The notes: generated by a model from the letters alone, not told the origin. Shown: positions 1 to 7,913, numbered from the stretch's first letter. The stretch: 12,624 nt of DNA from Leyella stercorea (GCF_019052365.1 NZ_JAHQUY010000077.1:1-12624); one strand, 5' to 3'. Numbers and translations are program-made.

Positions 1-1
1 A

Positions 2-76
2 TATGTGCAACTTTTTACTCATATTTATCAACTTAAATTAATTCCGCCAACGGGTAAAAAGTATCTGACCGATTGA
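2..76 (+). other. Open frame entering from the left, possibly the upstream half of traG in another frame
   Basis: From base 2 this frame is open through 24 codons and ends at a TGA (74-76), just inside the traG frame that becomes open after the TAA at 55-57. The two frames cross over at a run of five A (56-60). One extra A there would join them and give a peptide containing GKKVSDRLKSGEINCRF, and the stretch from KVSDRL onward agrees with what I remember of TraG relatives. The residues before it (such as LIPPTG) do not clearly match the family. This could therefore be the rest of traG after a one-base loss, or unrelated DNA joined to a truncated traG. Confidence 0.3.
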
Positions 77-2451
77 AGAGCGGTGAGATAAATTGCCGTT
101 TCTTATCGGCTGCGGAATGCAAAGAATATGCAGACCGATTCTTTGCTTTTGACTTTAAGAATAAGAATATATCCATGACCGACTTCAAGGTTGACAGTGA
201 GAAGATAGGCATGGGAAATAAACAAATAAAGGTATATAGCCTGTTGGACGTTGACAGTATTGGATTGCCTGGTAATATACGTCCTTATACAGATGTGTCT
301 GTCAACAATGCTGTAATATCACAAGACCTGTTGGCAGACATCGATCATGTGCCAGGCGTGGATTCTATAGTTTATAATCAAGTTATCTTCCTTCCTAACC
401 AGAAGAGGGAAATGATGAAACTTGATAAGAAGAAGAACCGTCATGCCTCTATACCGAACCCGAACAATCAGATTGCCGTTGAGGACATCAATGCAGTACA
501 GAATGAGCTTGCACGAAACGGAAAAATCCTCGTATATGCCCATTATAATCTAATCGTACAGACAAGTTCTGATTATGATTTTCAGAAGGTAACTAACAGC
601 TTAGAGAATATCTTTGCAAGATACAACATACATATATCCAAACGAGCTTACAATCAGTTGGAGTTGTTTGTGGCAAGTTTCCCAGGTAACTGTTTCCGTT
701 TAAATCAAGACTACGACCAGTTCCTTACATTATCAGAAGCAGCCTTGTGTCTTATGTACAAGGAACGTCAAGCCGTTGGTGACGATTCTGCTTTGAAATG
801 TTACTATACCGACCGTCAAGGTTTGCCGTTGGCAGTTGACACATCGGGAAAAGAGGGAAAGAAGAGATATACCAACAACTCAAATTTCTTTGTTTTGGGT
901 CCGTCTGGTTCCGGCAAATCATTTTTTATGAATACTGTTATGCGTCAGTATCGTGAGCAGGACACCGATATAGTCATTATTGATACTGGTGACAGTTACG
1001 AAGGACTTTGCAGCTATTTTGATGGAACGTATATCAGCTACTCCAAGGAAAAGCCAATCTCTATGAATCCGTTCAAGGTTACGGATGCAGAGTATAATGA
1101 GAACTTCGGTGAAAAGAAGAACTTCTTGAAGAGTCTCATTTTCCAATTGTTCAAGGGAGCAGAGTTCCCAACCAAGCTTGAAGATGCAGTCATCAACCAG
1201 ACAATCGTAGAATATTACGAGGAGTATTTTCATCCTTTCGAAGGTTTCAATGAGGAAGAGAGAAAAGAGATGAAAACCAAACTTTTACTTGAAGACAAGA
1301 AAAATGGCGAGTACGACAAGTTTGAAGAAGAACTTGAAGAGCGTTATGGCGATGAATATGAGATAGAGGAACTTGAATACAAGAAACTATCAGATCGAGA
1401 CAAACGTGTTTCAGAAAAGTTGAAAGCAGTAATCGAAGACAAAGCTGCTACTGAAGGCGAGAAGGAAGTTGCTCAACGAGCTTTGCAACGTCTTACTCCA
1501 GAAGTTATCGAGAACAAATATCTTATGCGTATAGAGCATCAGATAGATAAGATAGAGCGTCAGAAAAAGAAGTTGAAAGTTACAGAACTCAGTTTCAATT
1601 CTTACTATGAGTTTGCAGTAGAGCGTATTCCTCAGATAATGAAACAGCAGAATATTCAGTTCAACATCCATGACTTTGCAACAATTCTCCAAGCCTTCTA
1701 CAAAGGTGGTGAGAATGAAAGCATCTTGAATAATGATATTGATGGTTCTCTGTTCGATGAAAAGTTCATTGTCTTTGAGATAGACAAGGTGAAGGATGAC
1801 CCTGTTCTCTTCCCCATCCTAACTCTTATCATCATGGACGTGTTCACCCAGAAGATGCGTATCAAGAAAGGAAGAAAATGCCTTGTAATTGAAGAAGCAT
1901 GGAAAGCCATTGCTACACCAGTGATGGCAGACTATATTAAATATCTGTATAAGACAGCTCGTAAGCATTGGGCTATGGTGGGTGTGGTAACACAGGAAAT
2001 CCAAGATATTACCTCTTCACCTATCGTTAAGGAAGCCATCATCAATAACTCAGATGTGTTCATGCTTCTTGACCAGAGCAAATTTAAGGATAAGTTTGAT
2101 GACATCAAAGCAACCCTTTCTCTTACAGATATAGATTGCAAGAAAATATTCACTATCAACCGTCTTGACAACCATGAAGGTCGTTCACGATTCCAGGAAG
2201 TTTTCATCAAGCGAGGACAGGACGGTGAGGTGTATGGAGTTGAGGAACCGCCAGAGTGTTACATCAACTACACTACAGAGAAGGTAGAGAAAGAAGCATT
2301 CAAGTTCTACAGAAAACAGCTCAAAGGTAGCTATCAACATGGCATTGAGGTGTTTGTTAAAGACTGGAAGGACAGTGGACTTGATTGCACATCATTTGCC
2401 AAGCTCGTTATGAAGGAAGGTAAAATGTACAACCAAATGAATAAAAAATAA
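73..2451 (+). CDS. traG: TraG/VirB4-family conjugation ATPase, N-terminus missing or frameshifted
   Basis: This is the cytoplasmic ATPase that powers the type IV secretion-like mating channel of Bacteroidales conjugative transposons. The visible protein has 792 residues. Walker A is GPSGSGKS at 276-283, followed by a strand DIVIIDTGDSYEG near 299-311. Walker B is CLVIEEAW near 603-610, followed by VTQEI near 639 and the conserved NNSDVFMLLDQSKF segment. A charged, Lys/Glu-rich insertion lies at roughly 390-520 and is probably coiled coil; I recall it from one branch of Bacteroidales TraG proteins and not from CTnDOT-type TraG. The start used here is a TTG with an in-frame TAA six codons upstream (55-57), while relatives carry well over 100 more N-terminal residues. 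The gene is therefore cut, or frameshifted at the A run 56-60. The next gene begins one base after the stop, so this is an operon. Family call secure; integrity doubtful. Confidence 0.9.
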   Translation: MKSGEINCRFLSAAECKEYADRFFAFDFKNKNISMTDFKVDSEKIGMGNKQIKVYSLLDVDSIGLPGNIRPYTDVSVNNAVISQDLLADIDHVPGVDSIVYNQVIFLPNQKREMMKLDKKKNRHASIPNPNNQIAVEDINAVQNELARNGKILVYAHYNLIVQTSSDYDFQKVTNSLENIFARYNIHISKRAYNQLELFVASFPGNCFRLNQDYDQFLTLSEAALCLMYKERQAVGDDSALKCYYTDRQGLPLAVDTSGKEGKKRYTNNSNFFVLGPSGSGKSFFMNTVMRQYREQDTDIVIIDTGDSYEGLCSYFDGTYISYSKEKPISMNPFKVTDAEYNENFGEKKNFLKSLIFQLFKGAEFPTKLEDAVINQTIVEYYEEYFHPFEGFNEEERKEMKTKLLLEDKKNGEYDKFEEELEERYGDEYEIEELEYKKLSDRDKRVSEKLKAVIEDKAATEGEKEVAQRALQRLTPEVIENKYLMRIEHQIDKIERQKKKLKVTELSFNSYYEFAVERIPQIMKQQNIQFNIHDFATILQAFYKGGENESILNNDIDGSLFDEKFIVFEIDKVKDDPVLFPILTLIIMDVFTQKMRIKKGRKCLVIEEAWKAIATPVMADYIKYLYKTARKHWAMVGVVTQEIQDITSSPIVKEAIINNSDVFMLLDQSKFKDKFDDIKATLSLTDIDCKKIFTINRLDNHEGRSRFQEVFIKRGQDGEVYGVEEPPECYINYTTEKVEKEAFKFYRKQLKGSYQHGIEVFVKDWKDSGLDCTSFAKLVMKEGKMYNQMNKK

Positions 2452-2452
2452 T

Positions 2453-5125
2453 ATGTTTATGCGTAGAATAATAGTTCTCATATTAATGTCAGCGGTTATA
2501 CAAACTGTGTCAGCGTTAGGCTGGCACAATATAAACGTTGACCTTACAACCATTACAGCAATGGGTACTGCTTACGGTGTGGAAGGAGCCGAGGAAGGTA
2601 ATACAGCAACTGCTCTTGACTCCATTTTCCAACATTATAAGAGCGGTGGCATAGCGATGGCTGGAATCTTTGTATCAAAGAAGAATGACAGGGATGCAAT
2701 GCGCAATCCTGGATTGTTCGCCTCTGAGGAGAACTATTACTATAAGCGCATATACAGCCTGGTGAAAGACGGCATAATGCCAAAGTTCATTACCGTTGCT
2801 GCACAGTTCCTAAAATATCCAGAGAATGTGCTCTATTGGGGGCCTTACCTGCTCAAAACAACTTCAAATGTTGAAAACCTCTGTAAAGAGTTTGAGCTGA
2901 TTGCCACCAATGGTAAACGGTCATTCAAGGACATTAAGTTTCTGGTTGTCAGTGATGACCTGAAAAAGTTGTTTGACCTTGCCCAGCTTGGAAATGTGGA
3001 TTGGAAAGCTTTGCTTGACAAACTTGGAGATTTTGGCAAGGACTTGTCAAAGGATGATTTGAAGGAAGACATGAAGCACTTCGGCGATGTCATTGCATCC
3101 GCTGGACAACAGACTGTAGATGCCAACTTGGAGAAGGCAAGCAAGATTGGTAACATATTCCATTCATCAACGGATTCCATTTGGATGATGTACGATAAGT
3201 TCAGAGACACCTATGAGCAAGTGAAGAATGGTGCAAATGTCAAAGACCTTCTTATGCAGGTTATAGTCACTCCTGATGCAGCAGGAGTAGCCAGACTTTT
3301 TAAGATAGATGACTACAATCTCACTGGATATATTACAAATTACCTAAAAGAACTGAAAGGTCAGTATTATACACAAAGATGGTATATATATACGGAAGAT
3401 AGTGGCACAAAAGAAATTGCCTCATTTCGCCCATCAGCTCCTGCAAACACAAATAACAAGGATTCATGGACTGGTTGGATATACAAGTGCAATTATAAGG
3501 AGAAATCATCTCCACCGTTTCCAACTCTTACCACGTCTGAGTATAATCAGTTAAGGACTGCTGCGGAGAATGCCACAGATTGGAATGTCAGTAAAAAGAA
3601 CGAATATGAAAAGAATAATCCAGGGCATACAATAAGCTTGAATTATGAACAACGTTCTTATGATTATGTCCGTGACAAAAGCGGTGGCACCTTTTCACAT
3701 TCAAAGCATTGGCGAGGCAGACACTTTTCTGTATATATGACTGTAATAGATTCATGGTACATCAAACAAGAAGTCTATGAGGAAACTTTCGACTCTCAGA
3801 GTATGGATAAGGAAACTTTTGAGGCGAAGCTAAAAGCTCGTTTGAACAGTTATAATGACAACTTAGACCCAAAAGATGAAAATTACGGAAAGGTCTATAA
3901 ACTTGGCAGTGATGCCCCTCGTTTCTACACAATGGCAGATGAAAAGAAATTGGAAGGTTGCAATACGGTGTCTTTCGTTGCCAACTGTAGTGGAGGAGCC
4001 AATCTTGGCGAAGGTTCTTTCAACTGGAAAGAGAACAGCAAATCGCAAAAAGGAAGTCTGACAGAACAGTCAAAACAGTTTGCGATGGCAAACAATCCTG
4101 ATCAATCTTCTGATGGCGGTGACAAGGAACTGTTGCAACAGAAGCAGCAATATACAAACGAAGTTAATTCTTTGAAGAAGCAAATCTCTGCCAACGACAA
4201 GAAACAACAGGATCTGATTGACAGGATTCGAGCTGCAAAGCAAGCCAACAACTATCCATTGGCAAACCAACTACAGAAGGAGTATGATTCTCTTGATGCA
4301 ACAAATGCACAACTGCAAAATCAGTTATCTGTGGCTCAGAATAATCTCAACCAGACTAACCAAGCATTGACTGAATATTATAATGATATGTCGGACAATT
4401 TGGATGGAGCCTATCGCATACCATCCAATATGCGAGAGTTGCAAGCCATGTATAAGTTGCAGTGGCAGGATGAGGGAGAATGGGTTAACGGCAGTGGCGA
4501 ATACACATTTGTCAGACATGCCTACTGTCCTTCTGCGAAAGCGAATGTCACATATACCGCAGTTCTGAAACTGGCTCGAAAGCCAAAGTATTTCCTTGGC
4601 ATAAGAATCCACCGTCCAATATTGTCGGTTGATTTCACCTTGTCCGGCAATTCAAGTGCCGAGAATGTTGTGGAAGTTATGAAACTTGACATGAACAAGA
4701 CAGAGAAAGAGCGTACTGAAGAAGTTAATAAACGACTGAAGGAATTGATGGAAGACATGCCGGATTGCAGTATAAGCATCAGATATGAATATTCCAACAA
4801 GGTTGACACTTCTGATGATGAGTCAGATAATTCCATTCATCTGTTATGGGCAAGCGACCGACTTGACATTGCAAGGGATGTAGAATATCAGTTGACGGAG
4901 ATTTATTCACAGCTTGTGTTCCTGGAACATGTTATGCAAGCAAGGCAGAGCCTTCTTGATTTTCTAAAACATCAGATTCTTGATGTTGTGACCAGAAGCG
5001 GGCGTGGAACCATAGCAGAGTATTGTTTACAACGATGGGAAGACGCAAGTATTGCGGCAATGAGTAAGACGAATAACGTGAAGAAAGACAGTACGGCAGT
5101 TAATAACAATACAGGAAATAATTAA
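2453..5125 (+). CDS. Large exported conjugative-element protein of unknown function
   Basis: The 890-aa protein starts with a basic N-terminus and a hydrophobic signal sequence (cleavage probably near residue 22, after VSA), so it is expected in the periplasm or cell envelope. Residues ~25-310 are mostly helical in appearance. Residues ~310-555 are rich in Tyr, Trp and Ser. A Gln/Asn/Lys-rich coiled coil spans ~558-645. A mixed region with YTFVRHAYCPS (~685) follows, then an acidic helical C-terminus and an Asn-rich tail. ATG 2453 lies one base after the traG stop; ATG 2459 is an equally possible start. The position directly after the VirB4 ATPase suggests a mating-apparatus role, such as a periplasmic scaffold. 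I recall proteins of this kind annotated DUF5045 in Bacteroidales conjugative elements, but cannot verify that here. No catalytic motif is visible. Confidence 0.8.
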   Translation: MFMRRIIVLILMSAVIQTVSALGWHNINVDLTTITAMGTAYGVEGAEEGNTATALDSIFQHYKSGGIAMAGIFVSKKNDRDAMRNPGLFASEENYYYKRIYSLVKDGIMPKFITVAAQFLKYPENVLYWGPYLLKTTSNVENLCKEFELIATNGKRSFKDIKFLVVSDDLKKLFDLAQLGNVDWKALLDKLGDFGKDLSKDDLKEDMKHFGDVIASAGQQTVDANLEKASKIGNIFHSSTDSIWMMYDKFRDTYEQVKNGANVKDLLMQVIVTPDAAGVARLFKIDDYNLTGYITNYLKELKGQYYTQRWYIYTEDSGTKEIASFRPSAPANTNNKDSWTGWIYKCNYKEKSSPPFPTLTTSEYNQLRTAAENATDWNVSKKNEYEKNNPGHTISLNYEQRSYDYVRDKSGGTFSHSKHWRGRHFSVYMTVIDSWYIKQEVYEETFDSQSMDKETFEAKLKARLNSYNDNLDPKDENYGKVYKLGSDAPRFYTMADEKKLEGCNTVSFVANCSGGANLGEGSFNWKENSKSQKGSLTEQSKQFAMANNPDQSSDGGDKELLQQKQQYTNEVNSLKKQISANDKKQQDLIDRIRAAKQANNYPLANQLQKEYDSLDATNAQLQNQLSVAQNNLNQTNQALTEYYNDMSDNLDGAYRIPSNMRELQAMYKLQWQDEGEWVNGSGEYTFVRHAYCPSAKANVTYTAVLKLARKPKYFLGIRIHRPILSVDFTLSGNSSAENVVEVMKLDMNKTEKERTEEVNKRLKELMEDMPDCSISIRYEYSNKVDTSDDESDNSIHLLWASDRLDIARDVEYQLTEIYSQLVFLEHVMQARQSLLDFLKHQILDVVTRSGRGTIAEYCLQRWEDASIAAMSKTNNVKKDSTAVNNNTGNN

Positions 5126-5132
5126 TAAAGTT

Positions 5133-5960
5133 ATGAGACGCAATATTATCAGATACATATTGGTTGTAATTTCCTTCTTTTCTGTTCTTGGAGTTCAAGC
5201 CCAAGGTGATGTTGCTTCACTGGAGGCGATGATAAAGAACCATAAGCAGGTAAGAGGACTGTTGGAAGTGAGAGTTGCAGCCGAGCTTGGAGTTTTGGAA
5301 TACCATAAGCTGAATGCCAAGAAGGTGAATGACTACAGAGCAGTCAGCGATACCTTGGACAGATACCGAAGGTGTTTCGATGTCGTTGACCTCATATTGA
5401 AGACTGGTGCAACAGCATTTCACACAGTGAATGCCTCCAAAAGAGTGTCCGCAAATATCAAGGGTTACTGGGATCTTGTAGATACCTATACCAACAAGAT
5501 ACTTTTGCATGGTGCTATTTGGCCTTCCGACACAATAATACTTACCACAAGTAAGAAGACCGTTAAGGCAATTGAGTCGGAGGCTAAAGAGCTAAAGTCT
5601 TCATACAATGATTTTGTTCTTCTTGTTGGAGGAAAGAACTCACCTAAGGAAACTAAGGTGTTAGACATGATGGAATGCCTGGATAAGATAAACACTTCCA
5701 TTGACAATATAGACAATTATATAGCAGCAGCCTATTTGGAGTTGTGGGGCTACATGAATGTCCGTATGGGATTTTGGAAAAAAGAGATTTATCGAGCAAG
5801 AAGCATGAAGGAAATCCTTAACGGAGCCTATGGCGATTGGGTTAAAGCCCAAGCAAAGGCATACACCTGTTTGCAAGAGAAGAAAAGCTACCAGCCCAAA
5901 CAGACACTTGGCGGTGGCGGACTTCTTGGAGAACGACGAAGGAAAGATCAATCAATATAA
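5133..5960 (+). CDS. Exported helical conjugative-element protein (275 aa)
   Basis: Signal peptide MRRNIIRYILVVISFF with a probable cleavage site near VQA-QG (about residue 23). The mature part is predominantly helical, with many Lys/Glu/Leu heptad-like stretches (roughly 27-110 and 150-200). The C-terminus is short and Gly/Arg-rich (LGGGGLLGERRRKDQ). It begins 7 bases after the preceding stop behind an A-rich leader (ATAAAGTTATG), as is usual in Bacteroidetes. By position, between the VirB4 ATPase and a TraJ-like membrane protein, it could fill the role of the VirB5/TraI-like periplasmic components in other conjugative transposons. I see no sequence motif that proves this. No cysteine pattern, lipobox or enzymatic signature is present. 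Confidence 0.75.
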   Translation: MRRNIIRYILVVISFFSVLGVQAQGDVASLEAMIKNHKQVRGLLEVRVAAELGVLEYHKLNAKKVNDYRAVSDTLDRYRRCFDVVDLILKTGATAFHTVNASKRVSANIKGYWDLVDTYTNKILLHGAIWPSDTIILTTSKKTVKAIESEAKELKSSYNDFVLLVGGKNSPKETKVLDMMECLDKINTSIDNIDNYIAAAYLELWGYMNVRMGFWKKEIYRARSMKEILNGAYGDWVKAQAKAYTCLQEKKSYQPKQTLGGGGLLGERRRKDQSI

Positions 5961-5973
5961 ATAATGTGAAGTT

Positions 5974-6708
5974 ATGAAAAGAAGAACTATAATATATGTA
6001 ATAATGTTGTTCGTAGCTGTTACCACTGTAAACGCACAAAGTGTAACGAAAATCCATGAGAATGACATTATGAACCAGTTCCTTACAATGGAAACTGGAG
6101 CAGGAGCATTGACTCCTGCTGCATATTACAATACGTTTCATAAGTCGTATCAGAGGGATGCCAACGTAAGAAACAAGCTCATATACCGAACTTCTGTTAT
6201 GGCAGCCGTCAATGAGGAGAAAGCTCCTGCTGAAAAGATAGATTCCGACTATGTGGCAAGAGCAAAGATAGAGGCTTTAAATATTGAAAGCCGTTCCAAG
6301 GCTACAGATATAACTTGGTTCTCAGAAAAAGCCAAAATCAACGGCAAACTCGAAATCTTCAATAGGAATATCAGCCGTATCGTTACAAGTGGCGGAACCT
6401 CCGAGGATTATAGAACTTGGAGAAACATCTACAACTGCATAGAGACAGCTATTAAGTACACCCAGGATTCATATCTTGATATGGGTCAGCGGAAGAAGGA
6501 GTTTCTTGCCATCTATAGGGATATTATCAAGCGCAACAATCTTTTGGTACAGCAACTTCAAGTATGGAGAGGAGGCAAAAGAGCACAAGAACTGCTTGCC
6601 AACAAAACCAAGATTCAGCGTATTTCATCCACAAAGGTTGTAGCACAAAATGCCCTTCGAAGATGGCAAACAGCTTTTGGTACAGATGGAACAGCAACAG
6701 GCAGATAA
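5974..6708 (+). CDS. Exported helical conjugative-element protein (244 aa)
   Basis: Signal peptide MKRRTIIYVIMLFVAVTTVNA, probably cleaved before QS at residue 22. The rest looks all-helical and basic, with a Lys/Arg/Gln-rich C-terminal half (QRKKEFLAIYRDIIKRNN near 170-190). It starts 13 bases after the 275-aa gene with a similar leader (GTGAAGTTATG) and is in the same operon. Size and topology resemble the preceding gene, so the two may be related or paired envelope components of the mating apparatus. I do not recognise a named family with certainty. Position in the cluster would allow the label TraI-like, but that rests on gene order only. Confidence 0.75.
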   Translation: MKRRTIIYVIMLFVAVTTVNAQSVTKIHENDIMNQFLTMETGAGALTPAAYYNTFHKSYQRDANVRNKLIYRTSVMAAVNEEKAPAEKIDSDYVARAKIEALNIESRSKATDITWFSEKAKINGKLEIFNRNISRIVTSGGTSEDYRTWRNIYNCIETAIKYTQDSYLDMGQRKKEFLAIYRDIIKRNNLLVQQLQVWRGGKRAQELLANKTKIQRISSTKVVAQNALRRWQTAFGTDGTATGR

Positions 6709-7045
6709 ACAACAAGCAACTATAAAGTTTAATATATAAAAAGTTTAAAGATTATGTTTACATCACTATTATTGCAAGCCAGTGGAGCTGCTGGAAGTGC
6801 GACTGGTGGAATGGCTGATTTTGTCACAGACCTCTCTAATACGATAGGTATAGACCTGTTTGATGAGGATATTGACAATGTGGTTTTCCAAACCAATGAG
6901 TTTCTTTGCAATTCCGACTTCATTGGTTCCCAAGGACCATTTTGGTGGTTACTGGTGGTTGCCGTTACCAATTCTCCAAAACACGATTTTAGTCGCTGTA
7001 AATCAGTCATTTATAAATTCTTGTCTCGTGATACAAAATCAGCGA

Positions 7046-7064
7046 GGGACAAAAACGGGACAAA
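7046..7064 (+). repeat. Two GGGACAAA direct repeats, 11 bp apart; inverted third copy at 7146-7153
   Basis: GGGACAAA occurs at 7046-7053 and 7057-7064, start to start 11 bp, so both copies face the same side of the helix. The reverse complement TTTGTCCC lies at 7146-7153. Such spacing suits a protein-binding array, such as integrase arm sites or an operator. The function is inferred only. Confidence 0.45.
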
Positions 7065-7129
7065 GCCACGGAAAAATAAAGTCAAGAACACTTCGCCCGA
7101 AATATCCCTTGTGGAATACCTCTGTTTCG

Positions 7130-7153
7130 TTTGCAAAGGTACAAATTTGTCCC
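7130..7153 (-). other. Attachment-core-like or promoter -7-like site
   Basis: The - strand reads GTACCTTTGC at 7142-7133, matching the GTAnnTTTGC motif I recall from CTnDOT attachment sites and also the Bacteroidetes -7 box TAnnTTTG. It lies between two palindromes, TTTGCAAA (7130-7137) and ACAAATTTGT (7141-7150). I see no good -33 element at the proper distance on the - strand, which favours an attachment core over a promoter. No second copy was found at the right side of the window. Confidence 0.35.
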
Positions 7154-7326
7154 TTGAAAAACGAGGGGAAATCCCTATTTCTCTCATTCACAACTCTTTT
7201 TCCTACCATTGTACCCCAAATGTGGTTATTGCAAACGGTTTTGACCTCAAACGGCTTGGTTTGCGAAAATTGGGTGTTAAATTTTGTTTTGCACTCTGTT
7301 GGACATTTTCAAAAACGAGAACTGGC

Positions 7327-7468
7327 AATAGAACCAAAGATTTGCCACCCTTATTGTCCAATCCTTGGTTTTGTGAATGTTTGAACGATAGACATTTGAA
7401 GATGCTGAATTTCAAGTGAGTGTCCGACCAATCTACCACATTGCAGCATGGTAAAATAGAACCAAAGA
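7327..7468 (+). repeat. 14-bp direct repeat pair AATAGAACCAAAGA
   Basis: Perfect copies lie at 7327-7340 and 7455-7468. The similarity runs to 18 bases with one mismatch (following bases TTTG and ATTG). The copies are 128 bp apart upstream of the excisionase-like gene. They could be binding sites for an integrase or excisionase. They could also be the trace of a small duplication. Confidence 0.5.
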
Positions 7469-7499
7469 ATTGAAAATCAGCACTTTTAATAAACCATAA

Positions 7500-7542
7500 C
7501 GGCTGCTTGAATATCATTGGCAACAATATACCTTTGCAGCCG
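7500..7542. repeat. 7-bp inverted repeat enclosing the promoter
   Basis: CGGCTGC (7500-7506) and GCAGCCG (7536-7542) are perfect inverted copies separated by 29 bases. The -33-like TTG (7507-7509) begins right after the left arm, and the last base of the -7 box is shared with the right arm. This could be an operator or an RNA hairpin at the transcript start. A small invertible promoter is possible but less likely, because the arms are short. Confidence 0.45.
7506..7536 (+). promoter_or_regulatory. Bacteroidetes-type promoter for the mobilization module
   Basis: CTTG (7506-7509), a 19-base spacer and TACCTTTG (7529-7536) fit the Bacteroidetes primary sigma consensus TTTG-N19-21-TAnnTTTG with one mismatch. 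Transcription would start about 7542-7545, giving a leader of roughly 32-35 bases before the ATG at 7577. It would drive the excisionase-like gene and perhaps the following genes. Confidence 0.55.
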
Positions 7543-7576
7543 AAATCGATAACGAAATAAACAAAATATCAGATTT

Positions 7577-7909
7577 ATGACAGAAAAGAACGCATTAAAG
7601 ATGAACCTCGACCATGAGCGCAAGATAGTGGAGCTTCAGTCGAGAGTGAACAAGTTGGAGAACCTTTGCTACATGACAAAGGAAGTGTTGAACCTTGAAG
7701 AGGCTTCCGCCTTTCTGGGCATTGCCAAGAGCACGCTCTACAAGATGACGCATCTTAACCAGTTGCCGTACTTCAAGCCTGCTGGCAAGCTCATCTTCTT
7801 TGAGAAGAAAGCCTTGCTTGACTGGGTACGAGGAGCAAGAGCCATGTCGGAGGAGGAGATAAGACTGGAGGCTGCAAACCGTCTGAATGAAATGAACAAT
7901 AGACCATAG
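7577..7909 (+). CDS. Excisionase-family helix-turn-helix DNA-binding protein
   Basis: The protein has 110 aa. Residues ~12-30 form a short coiled coil (ERKIVELQSRVNKLENL). Residues ~37-88 form an excisionase/MerR-like winged HTH: VLNLEEASAFLGIAKSTLYK is the HTH, and LPYFKPAGKLIFFEKKALLDW is the wing and following helix. This is the HTH_17 pattern common in Bacteroidales mobile elements. Such proteins usually direct excision together with a tyrosine integrase, or regulate the element. It follows the promoter at 7506-7536 and precedes a 115-aa gene by four bases, so the two are probably co-transcribed. No integrase gene accompanies it in the window, which is unusual. Confidence 0.85.
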   Translation: MTEKNALKMNLDHERKIVELQSRVNKLENLCYMTKEVLNLEEASAFLGIAKSTLYKMTHLNQLPYFKPAGKLIFFEKKALLDWVRGARAMSEEEIRLEAANRLNEMNNRP

Positions 7910-7913
7910 CATC

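Larger units (their letters stand above)
6754..7419 (+). pseudogene. TraJ-like transfer gene, truncated after ~70 codons; chimeric ORF
   Basis: The first ~71 residues look like the start of a membrane component of the mating channel. They contain MADFVTDLSNTIGIDLF, DEDIDNVVFQTNEFL and then SQGPFWWLLVVAV, which reads as the beginning of a transmembrane segment. After codon ~71 (about 6966) the protein turns into a Cys/Phe/Asn/Lys-rich sequence with no membrane segments and no domain I recognise. Another + strand frame is also open here (6860-7384). The tail is probably read-through into non-coding DNA up to a chance TGA at 7417-7419. The start ATG at 6754, 45 bases after the preceding stop and behind an A-rich leader, is convincing. 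The rest of a TraJ-like gene and the following tra genes do not occur in the window. This is best explained by insertion of the downstream mobilization element, or by deletion. Confidence 0.6.
6967..7576. other. ~600-base region without a convincing gene; repeats, attachment-like site and promoter
   Basis: This stretch joins the truncated transfer operon to the mobilization module. It contains two GGGACAAA direct repeats and one inverted copy, a palindrome-flanked TTTGCAAAGGTAC site, two CAAACGG repeats (7232-7238, 7248-7254), a pair of 14-base direct repeats, and an inverted repeat enclosing a promoter. Several overlapping frames are open on both strands, but none gives a recognisable protein. 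An integrase-binding and regulatory region at the end of a mobile element is a reasonable reading. The exact junction cannot be placed without an uninterrupted relative. Confidence 0.5.

Noticed and set aside
1..72. 3' end of a group II intron or insertion sequence interrupting traG
   Set aside because: No domain V-like hairpin and no terminal inverted repeat can be seen in the few bases available; left open as part of the truncation finding.
7130..7153. Possible - strand promoter from the TACCTTTG box
   Set aside because: No TTTG-like element at 19-21 bases upstream on that strand and no credible - strand gene follows; reported as an attachment-like site instead.
6860..7384. A 174-codon + strand open frame overlapping the TraJ-like stub
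   Set aside because: Its first part lies over the convincing TraJ-like frame. The rest has no recognisable domain, and another frame is equally open there, so it is probably an accident of composition.
7046..7468. CRISPR array
   Set aside because: The repeats are too few, too short and irregularly spaced, and no cas-like gene is present.
7203..7526. A 107-codon - strand open frame in the repeat region
   Set aside because: Atypical composition, no motif, and it overlaps the direct repeats and the promoter of the + strand operon.
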